Shown: positions 15,800 through 24,034 of the stretch, in pieces
How the letters are laid out: every line of letters begins with the position of its first letter
Numbering within the stretch: the first letter of the stretch is position 1
Origin: Bradyrhizobium sp. CCBAU 53338
GTDB lineage: Bacteria > Pseudomonadota > Alphaproteobacteria > Rhizobiales > Xanthobacteraceae
Reading direction: 5' to 3'
DNA: 64,000 nucleotides
Assembly (NCBI RefSeq): GCF_015291665.1
Contig: NZ_CP030048.1
Span: forward strand, 3,658,001-3,722,000
Notes under the pieces: generated by a model
The model's database searches: none
Told to the model about the DNA's origin: nothing
The model's input: only the letters and a program-made list of their open reading frames with translations
Translations under genes and position numbers: made by a program

Positions 15800-17070
15800 C
15801 GCGCGCTCTCCCGGGCCAGCGCAAAGGGATTGCCGACGAGGCCCTCGATGGTGGCGACGCCGGCATGGAAGTTTTGCAGAGCCTCCTGCTCGCGTAACCG
15901 CGCCTGCGTCACACTTGCCTGGGCGTCGAGCACTTCGAGCAGGGTGAAGCGGCCCTGGCCGTAGCCCTGCGAGATCGCATCCGCAGCTTCCGTGGCCTTG
16001 GGAATCGCGCTCTCGCGCAACACCGCGAGCTCGCGCAGCGAGCCCTGGAGCGAGTCATAGGCGCGGCCGGCGATCACGATCAGCGTGTTCCGGTTGGCCT
16101 CGCGCTCGGCGCGGGTCTTGGCGAGGCTCTCCTGCGCCGAGAGGATGTTGCCCTGATTCTGGTCGAACACCGGGATCGGCACCGAGACGGAGAGGCGCAC
16201 GGCGTCGTCATTGGTCTCGTTGAAATGGCGCCAGCCCGCCGCGATCCTGATGTCAGGATACGGTTTGAGCCGCGCCATCAGCAGCTCGGCGTTGCGCTGG
16301 GCATAGACGGCGGTCCAGCGCACCAGTTGCGGATTGGCGTCGATCGCGGCGACCACCGACTGGAACGTCGGCGGCCGTCCCGTGGTATCGAGCCGGCCGG
16401 AGACCTCACCGAATTTTGCCGCGGGACCGCCCATCAGCACCGCAAGCTCGCGCCGGGCGCTCGCCAGCGTCGCCTTGAATCGCTCGCGGTCTGCTTTCAC
16501 CAAGGCGGAGGCGACCTCGGCGCGGCCTGTTTCGGCTGGCGAAGAGGCACCGGCCTCGACGCGGCGGCGCAAGAGTGGCGTCAGCTTGTCGATCGCCCCA
16601 ATTTGCTCGTCGAGGATCTGGATGCGCCGCTGCGCGCCGAGCACGCTGAGGAAGGCGATCGCAGTCTCCGAAAGCACCTCCAGCCTGATGGCTTTGCGCT
16701 GGATCGCCGCAACCTCGATGCCGGCTGCACCGGCCGCGATGCGCGCCTCGCGCTTGCCGAACAGTTCGAAGGCCTGGCTGATCTGGAGCGTGGTCTCGGC
16801 CGATTTCGTGCCGCGATAGATTCCGGAGCCGAACGAATTGTCCTGCTCATAAGACAGCTCCGGATTGAGGAGGGCGCCGGCCTGGATGCGCTGGCCCGTC
16901 GCGATGCCGACATCGCGTTCCGCTGCCGTCAGGCGCGGGCTCGCGGCCAGCGCGCGAGAGAGCGCGGCGCGCATCGTCAGCGTCTGGGCATGAGCATGCT
17001 GCGTCAGCCATGGGCTGACGATAACAGCCATCGCGCACGCCACGCGCGCGGTCGTCCGTCTGCAAGACAT
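15796..17070 (-). CDS. czcC: RND efflux outer-membrane channel, CzcC/TolC-like
   Basis: A 424-residue outer-membrane factor. After a signal peptide ending near HAHAQT come two OEP repeats of long helices and strands (MRAALSRALAASPRLTAAER at the mature start). The ATG at 17070 was chosen because it directly precedes the basic signal-peptide start MSCRRTT and has an AGGT-type binding site; an upstream frame extension to 17106 adds 12 unlikely residues. It is the second gene of the leftward metal-efflux operon. Confidence 0.9.
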
Positions 17071-17126
17071 GAAGGTGACCTGTGAACGAGAGCATCGTGG
17101 GCGCACGCAGCGCCCGGCTGATCGGT

Positions 17127-17558
17127 TCAGGTCAGGGGTTTTGGGGGCCGAGAGTCGGTGTCGGGCGGGACGCCTACAAGCGCAGGCACGCGCTGCATGA
17201 CCGGCGCTGGAACGATATCAGCCGCCACCTCGGATTGCACGGACTGCGCAACGGCGATCGAGAAGCAGCCGTGGCAGTGATGGCCGCCCAGCGCTTTGTG
17301 ATCGCCGTGGCCGTCAAAACCGGTGTCGAGGAGCGAGGCGATCTCCGAACCGCCCGAGGGGCTGGTGACATCGATATCGTGCGCGCCATGGAGCAGGCCC
17401 GAGAACAGGTACATGGTTGCGACCAGCACTGCCACGAGCCCGCGCCAGTTGCGCAGGGACCAAAAGCTTTGGGGGCGGCGGATCGCGGTCACGAGGTCAC
17501 TCAGTTCCTGATCCGCTTCCGGTAGCACGGCGGCTGGAACAGTGTCGACCCGCAACAT
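17127..17558 (-). CDS. Small His/Cys-rich membrane protein of the efflux operon
   Basis: A 143-residue protein with one membrane segment (WRGLVAVLVATMYLFSGLL) and a following outside part carrying HGDHKALGGHHCHGC, a likely metal-binding motif. Position as first gene of the czc-like operon suggests metal sensing or periplasmic metal handling. I do not recognise a named family. The start at 17558 lacks a good ribosome binding site, so it may begin slightly downstream. Confidence 0.65.
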   Translation of the reverse strand: MLRVDTVPAAVLPEADQELSDLVTAIRRPQSFWSLRNWRGLVAVLVATMYLFSGLLHGAHDIDVTSPSGGSEIASLLDTGFDGHGDHKALGGHHCHGCFSIAVAQSVQSEVAADIVPAPVMQRVPALVGVPPDTDSRPPKPLT

Positions 17559-17589
17559 TGTTACGTGTGGGGAACTCGATGTCGCACGA

Positions 17590-17632
17590 CAAAAACCAAA
17601 AGGCCCCAGCCGGGGCTGACCGGCTGAGGCCT
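17590..17632 (-). terminator. Leftward intrinsic terminator ahead of the efflux operon
   Basis: A 13-bp stem (17601-17613 with 17620-17632, one G:T pair) with a 6-nt loop is followed on the minus strand by TTTTGGTTTTT. There is no leftward gene just upstream of it, so it must end a short RNA or act as an attenuator in the leader of the efflux operon, about 30 bp before the first start codon. Confidence 0.65.
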
Positions 17633-17700
17633 CTTGTGCTCACAATCTTCATCCGTTGGGACTTGCAGAGACAATTCACGCTCCGCCGGTTCGTTCCCAG
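17594..17700 (-). ncRNA. Candidate small RNA or operon leader
   Basis: Between a GGGAAC element (minus strand, 17698-17693) and the strong terminator ending at 17590 lies about 100 nt with no plausible reading frame. This is either a free-standing small RNA or the attenuated leader of the metal-efflux operon. Only the terminator is solid evidence. Confidence 0.3.
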
Positions 17701-17715
17701 GCCCTGCCAAAATTA

Positions 17716-17740
17716 GGAACATTCGCCAGCCCCTCTCATT
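17716..17740 (+). promoter_or_regulatory. EcfG-type (general stress) promoter candidate
   Basis: GGAAC (17716-17720), 16 bp spacer, then CATT (17737-17740) resembles the alphaproteobacterial EcfG consensus GGAAC-N16/17-CGTT. It sits 32 bp before the start of a 24-codon gene, leaving room for a short leader with a strong ribosome binding site. Confidence 0.45.
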
Positions 17741-17772
17741 AGCGCTCCGGAGCCTTTGAGGAGGATGGGACT

Positions 17773-17847
17773 ATGGACGGACTGATTTATCTGATCGGCC
17801 TGATCGTCGTGATCATGGCGATCTTGTCGTTCTTCGGCCTGCGTTAG
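17773..17847 (+). CDS. 24-residue membrane peptide
   Basis: A very short gene with a near-perfect binding site GAGGAGG (17757-17763) ten bases before its ATG. The product is one hydrophobic helix (MDGLIYLIGLIVVIMAIL) ending in FFGLR, like small inner-membrane peptides seen in Bradyrhizobium. Its function is unknown; an EcfG-type promoter upstream suggests stress expression. It lies 11 bp before the next membrane-protein gene and may be co-transcribed with it. Confidence 0.7.
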   Translation: MDGLIYLIGLIVVIMAILSFFGLR

Positions 17848-17858
17848 CGAGACGACCG

Positions 17859-18752
17859 ATGGCGATCGAAACGCTCGTACAGGATAACTTGATGGAAGGC
17901 GGCTTCACGGCCGCCGAGGAACGGGGGAGCATCCAGTGGAGCTCCGTCATTGCCGGCGCTTTTGCCTCAGGCGCAATGTCGTTCATTCTGGTCAGCTTTG
18001 GCGTGGCCATCGGCCTCGGTGTCAGCTCGGCCTCGCCGACCTGGCGCGATGCATCGACGGCGCTCGCGCTGCTGTCGGGGTTGTATCTGATCATTCAGGC
18101 GATCGTCAGTTTCGGCTTCGGCGGCTATATCGCCGGCCGGACGGCACGACCGGCGCCTGCGCTGGCAACGATCGAGGATGACGGCGAGCGGCGCGACGGG
18201 CTGCACGGGCTGACGTCATGGGCGCTGGCCGTGCTGATCGGTGCTGCGCTGCTGGCGATCATCGGTGCCGCGGCGATCGAACGCTCGCCGACGCGCAGCG
18301 CGAGCGGCAACACGAGCACCGCCGAACCGCTCTTGAGCTACGAGCTCGACAAGCTGTACCGCGCGCCGCGCCGTCCTCCCAACACCGACATGCGGGAAGC
18401 TCGCGCGGAGGCTGGACGCATCCTGATGACGTCATCGAGCCATAGCGGCGTCAGCATCGACGATCGCAACTATCTCGTGCAGCAGGTCGGCGCGTTGACG
18501 GGACTGTCAGCGCCCGACGCCGAGCGTCGCGTCGATGCTTCGATCGCCGACTCTCACACGGCGATCAGCCGTATCAGACGCAATTCGGTGATCGTCGCCT
18601 TCTCGATTGCGGCGGCGGCCCTGATCGGTGCCGCCGTGGCCTGGGCCGCGGCCGTCGCCGGCGGACGTCACCGCGATGGCGAGCCGCTGCCGAACTGGAT
18701 GGCGAGCTCCAACCGCTTCCATCGCGGCCGGCGCGCGATGCCGGTGCCGTAA
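17859..18752 (+). CDS. Membrane protein of unknown function
   Basis: 297 residues with about four membrane segments: two near the N-terminus (VIAGAFASGAMSFILVSF and ALLSGLYLIIQAIVSFGF), one in the middle (WALAVLIGAALLAIIGAAA) and one near the C-terminus (IVAFSIAAAALIGAAVAWAA). Glycine-rich GGYIAGRTA follows the second segment. The region between segments 3 and 4 is soluble and charged. It resembles conserved Bradyrhizobium membrane proteins without assigned role. It follows the 24-residue peptide gene and probably shares its promoter. Confidence 0.8.
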   Translation: MAIETLVQDNLMEGGFTAAEERGSIQWSSVIAGAFASGAMSFILVSFGVAIGLGVSSASPTWRDASTALALLSGLYLIIQAIVSFGFGGYIAGRTARPAPALATIEDDGERRDGLHGLTSWALAVLIGAALLAIIGAAAIERSPTRSASGNTSTAEPLLSYELDKLYRAPRRPPNTDMREARAEAGRILMTSSSHSGVSIDDRNYLVQQVGALTGLSAPDAERRVDASIADSHTAISRIRRNSVIVAFSIAAAALIGAAVAWAAAVAGGRHRDGEPLPNWMASSNRFHRGRRAMPVP

Positions 18753-18767
18753 GGGGAGAAGGCTCGC

Positions 18768-20018
18768 TTACGCCTTCTCTTCCCAGATCATCGCAAGATG
18801 CACGATGGTCTGCACTGCCTTCTCCATGTCCTGCCGGCTGACCCATTCGAGCCGCGAATGAAACGCGTGCTCGCCGGCAAAGATGTTGGGGCAGGGCAGG
18901 CCCATGAAGGACAGGCGCGAGCCGTCGGTGCCGCCGCGGATTGCCGTGCGCATCGGGCGCAGCCCGGCGCGGCGGATCGCCTCGATCGCGTATTCGAGGA
19001 TGTGCGGGTGACGGTCGATCACCTGCTTCATGTTGCGGTACTGCTCCCTGACCTCGAACTTGTAGGTCGAGCGCGGGTATTCCTTCATGACGTCCTTGAC
19101 GATGTTTTCGAGCAGAACTTCCTTCTCCTTCAACCCTTCCTCGGTGAAGTCGCGGACGATGAGGGAGAGCGTCGCCTGCTCCAGCGCGCCCTCGACGCCG
19201 ACGGGATGCAGGAACCCCTGTTTGCCCGACGTGGTCTCCGGCGAGCAGCCTTCCTTCGGCAGACGCTCGACGATGGCGGCAGCAATCTTGATCGCGTGCT
19301 CCATCTTGCCCTTGGCATAGCCGGGATGGGCGCTGACGCCGGTGATGGTGATGGTGGCGCCGTCGGCGGAGAACGTTTCGTCTTCGACGCTGCCGGCGCT
19401 CTCGCCGTCCATGGTGTAGCCGAAATCCGCGCCAAGTTTCTTGATGTCGACATTGTCGACGCCGCGGCCGATCTCTTCATCCGGCGTGAACAGGATCTTG
19501 ATGGTGCCGTGCTTCACATCGGGGTTGTTGATGAAGAAGTGCGCGGCATCCATGATCTCCGCGACGCCGGCCTTGTTGTCGGCGCCCAGCAGCGTTGTGC
19601 CGTCGGTGGTGATGATGTCGTTGCCGATCTGGTTCTTCAGCGCCGGATGTTCAGTGAAGCGGATCACCTGGCTGGGATCGGCCGGCAGGGTGATGTCGCC
19701 GCCGCGATAGTTCTTCAGCACTTGCGGCTTGACGTCCTTGCCGGTGACGTCGGGCGAGGTGTCCATGTGCGAGCAGAAGCAGATCACCGGCACTTTCTTG
19801 GGCGTGTTGGCCGCGATCGTTGCGTAGACGTAGCCGTAGTCGTCGAGATGGGCGTCTGCGACGCCCATGGCCTTCAATTCGGTGACGAGAACGCGGCCGA
19901 GATCCTTCTGCTTCTCGGTCGAGGGCGAGGCGGGGGAATTCGGATCGGACTGGGTGTCGATGGTGACGTAGCGCAGGAAGCGCTCGGTCACGGTATGCGA
20001 AAAGGTGAGGGAGGACAT
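18768..20018 (-). CDS. pepT: Peptidase T (tripeptide aminopeptidase)
   Basis: A 416-residue cytoplasmic zinc aminopeptidase of the M20B family that removes N-terminal residues from tripeptides. Metal and catalytic motifs are present: HMDTSPDV, GADNKAGVAEI, PDEEIGRG and near the C-terminus GGTDGSRLSFMGLPCPNIFAGEH. The length is normal. It stands alone, facing the upstream membrane-protein gene end to end with only 15 bp between stops. Confidence 0.93.
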   Translation of the reverse strand: MSSLTFSHTVTERFLRYVTIDTQSDPNSPASPSTEKQKDLGRVLVTELKAMGVADAHLDDYGYVYATIAANTPKKVPVICFCSHMDTSPDVTGKDVKPQVLKNYRGGDITLPADPSQVIRFTEHPALKNQIGNDIITTDGTTLLGADNKAGVAEIMDAAHFFINNPDVKHGTIKILFTPDEEIGRGVDNVDIKKLGADFGYTMDGESAGSVEDETFSADGATITITGVSAHPGYAKGKMEHAIKIAAAIVERLPKEGCSPETTSGKQGFLHPVGVEGALEQATLSLIVRDFTEEGLKEKEVLLENIVKDVMKEYPRSTYKFEVREQYRNMKQVIDRHPHILEYAIEAIRRAGLRPMRTAIRGGTDGSRLSFMGLPCPNIFAGEHAFHSRLEWVSRQDMEKAVQTIVHLAMIWEEKA

Positions 20019-20122
20019 TTCTGGTCAAACCGCCGGTGTCAGGGGGATGCAGGCGGTATATCAGAAAAGCGGGCCGCGTTGCGGCCGGACGTGGGCGGAT
20101 CAGGCTTAACGAAAGGTAGCGT

Positions 20123-20437
20123 TCAGATCGCTTCCTTCAGTTCCTTGACCGGGCGGAACGCGACCTTCTTGCTGGCCTTGATGTGGATGGCTTCGCCCGT
20201 GGCGGGATTGCGGCCGGTGCGGGCGGCGCGCTTGCGGACCTGGAGGATGCCAAGGCCCACGATGCGGACGCGGTCGCCCTTCTTCAAATGCTTGGTGATC
20301 AGGTCGACCATGTCGGTCAGGACGGCCTCGGCATGCTTCTTGGAGAGGTCCTGGCTTTCGGCGATGTCGGCCGCCAGGTGCTTGAGCGTGATCGTGGCTG
20401 GAGCAGCTGCCTTCTTCGCCGAATCTTTCTTAGCCAT
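20123..20437 (-). CDS. HU/IHF-family DNA-binding protein
   Basis: A 104-residue histone-like protein that bends or compacts DNA. The DNA-binding arm signature GRNPATGEAIHI is present, with conserved FRPVKELK at the end. It has an extra Lys/Ala-rich N-terminal stretch (MAKKDSAKKAAAPATITLK), longer than canonical HU. The ATG at 20437 is chosen since the frame upstream shows no similarity. It is the last chromosomal gene before the integrated element; host HU/IHF-like proteins often assist tyrosine integrases, but proximity here is probably chance. Confidence 0.9.
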   Translation of the reverse strand: MAKKDSAKKAAAPATITLKHLAADIAESQDLSKKHAEAVLTDMVDLITKHLKKGDRVRIVGLGILQVRKRAARTGRNPATGEAIHIKASKKVAFRPVKELKEAI

Positions 20438-20653
20438 GTCTGGCCTCCTCGGATGTCGCGCGGAAGCTTGTGAAGCTCCCAAACTGCCAAGTTCCCGCAA
20501 GGGCTAGACGATTCGGGATGGGACTGACTATGCCGGTCCTCCGCAGGCCGGGATTTCGCGCGATCCATCAAACAAATCGGGCGTGTTCCCGCCATCCCGC
20601 GATCGACAACGATACGGCACCAGCGAGTGGGCTGAAGATCTGTTGCTAAGCTT

Positions 20654-20720
20654 TTGAAGATGTTGCCAAAAATGGCGCGAGAGACGGGGCTCGAACCCGC
20701 GACCTCCGGCGTGACAGGCC
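20654..20720. repeat. attL: 67-bp direct repeat with 3' part of tRNA-Asp
   Basis: The 67 bases are identical to 36452-36518. They contain the 3' 48 bases of tRNA-Asp (20673-20720 and CCA) plus 19 bases of flanking sequence. After 20720 the tRNA sequence stops (AGACAATACC), so this copy is a displaced tRNA end, not a gene. Confidence 0.95.
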
Positions 20721-20781
20721 AGACAATACCGCAATAATTTCAGCGGCTGTTCTGACTGGTGGGGTGGCCCAAAGCGGGCCT

Positions 20782-20802
20782 AGTTGGCCCGAAGTTGGAA
20801 CG
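20782..20802. promoter_or_regulatory. Left arm-type integrase site candidate
   Basis: AAGTTGGAACG (20792-20802) recurs exactly near the right end (36383-36393), with a related AGTTGG at 20782. Equal motifs some tens of bases inside both att cores are typical of integrase arm-binding sites. Confidence 0.4.
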
Positions 20803-21009
20803 TCGGAGGTGCCGCATGGAGGCACCTGAAATGCGAAGCCCCGCCGCGTCTGGGGAGAGCGGCAGGGCGGGATCGCAGAGATTGGGTAACGAAATCGATT
20901 CTGACACTACGCCGCTTGAATTTCAAGCCGGGAAGCTGCGCCGAATCTACTGCTTTTGCCACGCCACCGCCTGCACCATCGCAAGCCTCGCCTTTGCGGG
21001 AGGGCCGCG

Positions 21010-21894
21010 ATGAGCGCAGATGTCATCGGTCACGCCCTTAGGGGCCGGCGCAATGGCAATGGCTGGCTGGTGCCGTGCCCGGTTCCGAGCCACGGCAAGG
21101 GGCGCGGAGATCGCAGTCCCTCGCTGTCCGTCAGTGACGGTGACGACGGGCGGCTGCTGCTCCGCTGCTTTGCCGGCTGCGAATTCGCCGACATCCTGGA
21201 CGAGCTGAAGCACCGCGGGCTGGTCGACGGAAAACAGCTTGCGGCCACGAAGTTCAAGCCGTCCGTCGTGCGCAGATTCGAGCCCCAACCTGATGTCGGG
21301 GCTTTGACGATATGGCGGGCGACCGTCGAGGCGCAGGAAACCGTTGTCGATGAGTATCTAAATCGTCGCGGAATCTATCTGCGACCCAAAATGCTACGCT
21401 GCCGGCTGGATCGCCGATCAATGGTGGCGGGTGTTCAGGCTCCAGACGGCAAGATCATAGCGATCCAGCAGACATGGCTAACCGGGGAGGGCGAGAAGGC
21501 GGCATCGAAGCGCCTGACAACCGGCAATCTCGGCACGGGCGCCGTGCGCTTGGGGGCAGCAAACGCGGTCATGGGGCTAGCTGAGGGCGTTGAGACGGCG
21601 CTTTCCGCAATGCAGATGACAGGCGTGACGGTATGGGCATCGCTGGGAGCTGCGCGGCTTCACAGCGTCGAATTACCGCCCGATGTCCGGGAGGTGCATG
21701 TCTTCTGCGACAATGACGGGCCTGGCCGCACCGCCGCCAAGCGGGCAGCGGATGTTCACACTACGCTAGGACGTAGCGTCTATCTGCGGTCGCCGCCGGA
21801 TCAATGCGGGGACTGGAACGATTTTCTGAACCTGCTTGCCGATCGCGACGGGCGCGACCTGCCATCCTCCGACGTTGCGGAGGACGCGGCATGA
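21010..21894 (+). CDS. Toprim-domain primase-like protein
   Basis: A 294-residue protein like the primase half of phage and satellite primase-helicases. The N-terminal CHC2-like zinc finger is seen as CPVPSHGKGRGDRSPSLSV followed by LLLRCFAGC. The C-terminal half holds a Toprim fold with GLAEGVETALSA and acidic DNDGPGRTAAK. The start at ATG 21010 follows GGGAGGG and gives MSADVIGHALRG; upstream sequence is not similar. It overlaps the helicase start by 4 bp (ATGA), so the two are coupled and probably initiate replication of the excised element. Confidence 0.82.
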   Translation: MSADVIGHALRGRRNGNGWLVPCPVPSHGKGRGDRSPSLSVSDGDDGRLLLRCFAGCEFADILDELKHRGLVDGKQLAATKFKPSVVRRFEPQPDVGALTIWRATVEAQETVVDEYLNRRGIYLRPKMLRCRLDRRSMVAGVQAPDGKIIAIQQTWLTGEGEKAASKRLTTGNLGTGAVRLGAANAVMGLAEGVETALSAMQMTGVTVWASLGAARLHSVELPPDVREVHVFCDNDGPGRTAAKRAADVHTTLGRSVYLRSPPDQCGDWNDFLNLLADRDGRDLPSSDVAEDAA

Positions 21895-22919
21895 ATATGC
21901 GAACGATCATTGTCGGAGAGAAGGTGGAGGCAGTCAGCCCCAAGTCGGCCGCGCCGCTGTTCGTGCTTTATGACGATTTGGACGCGGAGGCATCGAAGGC
22001 GTGGCTTGTCGACAGGATGCTCGGCGCAGGCGAACTGAGCGCATTCTATGGCCCTCCAGGCTGCGGTAAGGGGGTCATCATCGAGGACATGGCCCTGCAC
22101 ATTGCGGCAGGCTGCGATTGGCATGGTCGGGCTGTAGCGCGCGGTTCCGTTGTTTACATCGCACTAGAGCGCAAACGGTTGGTGGAGCGCAGGGCCATCG
22201 CGTTCAGAAACAAGCATGGCCTGAGGAATGTGCCTTTTGCGATCGTCGGCGGTGTGTACGACTTCCGCGATGTAACTACAGCGGCGCAGATCGCGGAGAT
22301 ATGCCGAGAAGTCGAGCACAAGACCGGCCAGGCCGTGGTCCTAATCGTCATTGACACGGTTTCAAGGGCGCTTGCTGGTGGGGACGAGAACAGCCCGAAG
22401 GATATGGGCGCACTTGTTACCGTAACCGCCAAGCTCCAGGAGGACACGCAGGCTCACATCCTGTTGGTGCACCATATTCCCCATGACTCCGATCGCTTGC
22501 GTGGTCATGGCGCCCTGCTCGGTGCCGTAGATACCACTATTGCCGTTGCCAACGGCGGCGCGGCGCGCTCAGCGAGAGTCGTGAAGGCCAACGATAGCGA
22601 AGAGGGCGAGGGGATCAGCTTCACGATCGACTCGGTGGAGATCTCCCAGGACGGCACCACCGCTGCCGTGGCGGTTCCGGCAGACGCACCACCACCACCG
22701 ACGTCGGTCGGACCGCGGCTCAGCGCCAATGCCAAGACCATGCTGGCGATACTCCAGGAAGCAGGCCGCGATGGTCTGCTAACCGAGGAGTGGAACGCAA
22801 GGTCTCGAGATGCCGGCATCGGAGCGCGACGCAGAGCCGACCTCACAGACGCGAGGTCGATCCTGAAGCGAGCGGGACTAGTCCGCGAATACGCCGACCG
22901 TTGGCGTTCCCAAGCATGA
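21891..22919 (+). CDS. RepA-like AAA helicase (RecA fold)
   Basis: 342 residues, an AAA_25/RepA-type hexameric helicase partner of the primase. Walker A is GPPGCGKG at 54-61, where the usual Ser/Thr after Lys is Gly; Walker B is VLIVIDT in the centre, followed by VHHIPHDSDRLRGHGALLGAVD as the sensor region. The C-terminal quarter is a winged-helix-like region (ARSILKRAGLVREYADRW). It starts inside the primase stop codon. The missing Ser/Thr could weaken Mg-ATP binding, so activity should not be assumed. Confidence 0.78.
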   Translation: MNMRTIIVGEKVEAVSPKSAAPLFVLYDDLDAEASKAWLVDRMLGAGELSAFYGPPGCGKGVIIEDMALHIAAGCDWHGRAVARGSVVYIALERKRLVERRAIAFRNKHGLRNVPFAIVGGVYDFRDVTTAAQIAEICREVEHKTGQAVVLIVIDTVSRALAGGDENSPKDMGALVTVTAKLQEDTQAHILLVHHIPHDSDRLRGHGALLGAVDTTIAVANGGAARSARVVKANDSEEGEGISFTIDSVEISQDGTTAAVAVPADAPPPPTSVGPRLSANAKTMLAILQEAGRDGLLTEEWNARSRDAGIGARRRADLTDARSILKRAGLVREYADRWRSQA

Positions 22920-22920
22920 T

Positions 22921-23008
22921 GTTCGGTTTGTTCGGGGTCTAAAGACCCCCGAACCGAACCGAACACCGAACATGCCCCTTCCGAACACCGAACAGAACAG
23001 AACCGAAC
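22921..23008. repeat. CCGAAC/GTTCGG iteron-like cluster
   Basis: Two inverted GTTCGG (22921-22926, 22930-22935) are followed by CCGAAC at 22949, 22954, 22959, 22966, 22981, 22988 and 23003, directly after the helicase stop. The centre GTTCGGGGTC-TAAA-GACCCCCGAAC can form a hairpin. It may be a replication origin with iterons, a terminator, or a repressor-binding array. The rest of the gene-free stretch to 23234 shows no gene. Confidence 0.6.
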
Positions 23009-23234
23009 ATGACGAACACGTTGAAAGAATTGAGGTGTCCGGGGGACATCAAGGGGAAAGCCGATGGAGTGCCCGAACCGGCCAAGGCCAAAAACTCGCA
23101 CAAAGCCAAATTGATTTCCTCGCCTCGCCAATGTGGCTGTGGCTTGGCGGGGGGAGTCTGAAGGTTTGCCGGGGTGCCTTGAAACCGGCTCCAGCGCCAC
23201 CTTTTGCTAATCGTCCATTTTTTCGGAGATACAA

Positions 23235-23666
23235 TTGAAGCGTGGCCGTAAATCAGCTGCAGAGGTTGCGAGCGTCGTCGTAGCGGCGGGGACGAGCATG
23301 CCGGCTCAGCCTCCTGCGGAGTTGACCGACGCGCAGGCCATGATCTGGCGTGACGCGGTTGGGTCGATGCCGGGCAACTGGCTCACACGGGCTGCCCATC
23401 CGATCCTGATTGCTTACTGCAGGCATGCCTGCCGAGCGCGCCTGTTGGAAATGCAGATCGCACAGTTCGAGGTGGAGTGGACCAGGGTCGATGGCGGCCT
23501 GGAGCGGCTCGACAAGCTGTTTGCGATGGCGGAGCGCGAGACTCGCGCCATATCAGCCTGCGCTCGTGCCCTTCGCCTGACGCCCCAGGCTTTGATGCAC
23601 CCCAGGACGGCGGGCCGCAGGATCAATGATCTCCCGGCGGGGCCACGGCCGTGGGACGAGAAATGA
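23235..23666 (+). CDS. Phage terminase small subunit-like (P27 type)
   Basis: A 143-residue protein with the P27-family small terminase layout: basic start MKRGRKSAAE, PPAELTDAQAMIWRDAV, helical core, and near the end ACARALRLTPQALMHP (family LGLTP motif). Small terminase picks the DNA to be packaged and hands it to the large subunit. No large terminase lies downstream, where it should be. The TTG start at 23235 is preceded by CGGAGA. In satellites such a protein diverts a helper phage's packaging motor; this is inference here. Confidence 0.65.
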   Translation: MKRGRKSAAEVASVVVAAGTSMPAQPPAELTDAQAMIWRDAVGSMPGNWLTRAAHPILIAYCRHACRARLLEMQIAQFEVEWTRVDGGLERLDKLFAMAERETRAISACARALRLTPQALMHPRTAGRRINDLPAGPRPWDEK

Positions 23667-23983
23667 CGGACAGCAGCGATGCCGAATCACGCTTCGACGC
23701 TTTGATCGCTGATGCGCCGACACCAGCGTGCGCTGCCGCGTGGCGCCGGGCCGAAAGGGCGTACTTCCAACCAGTTCCTCCTGGGCGCACGCCGATCAAT
23801 GACGATGGGGCGCTGGACGAGGTCGCGAGTCTGATCGAGTCCGGTGTAGCTCGCTCCGAGTATGCAGCTCTGACTCGTGTTGCGAGGCGAATTGCAAAAC
23901 ACGATTCAAAGTGGAAGTCAGTACGCGAGCGCCTACGAAGAAAATGGATCGCGCACAAAAAAAGTAGCCACGAAAATATTTAA
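23663..23983 (+). CDS. Hypothetical phage-type protein
   Basis: 106 residues starting at ATG 23663, overlapping the previous stop by 4 bp (ATGA). No known domain is seen; it is charged and mostly helical with a lysine-rich end (KKSSHENI). It occupies the place where the large terminase would be expected in an HK97-type module. Confidence 0.55.
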   Translation: MTDSSDAESRFDALIADAPTPACAAAWRRAERAYFQPVPPGRTPINDDGALDEVASLIESGVARSEYAALTRVARRIAKHDSKWKSVRERLRRKWIAHKKSSHENI

Positions 23984-24034
23984 GTGGCTAGTCAGCGCGA
24001 TGCACATTGCGAGTGTCAGATTAGGAACTCGCAC

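Noticed and set aside
20673..20720. A second tRNA-Asp gene
   Set aside because: Only the 3' part is present; sequence leaves the tRNA at 20721, so it is the att copy.
22921..23008. CRISPR array
   Set aside because: Units of 6 bp with short uneven gaps; no spacers and no cas genes.
23049..23234. Small reverse frame before the terminase-like gene
   Set aside because: No family or binding site; likely chance.
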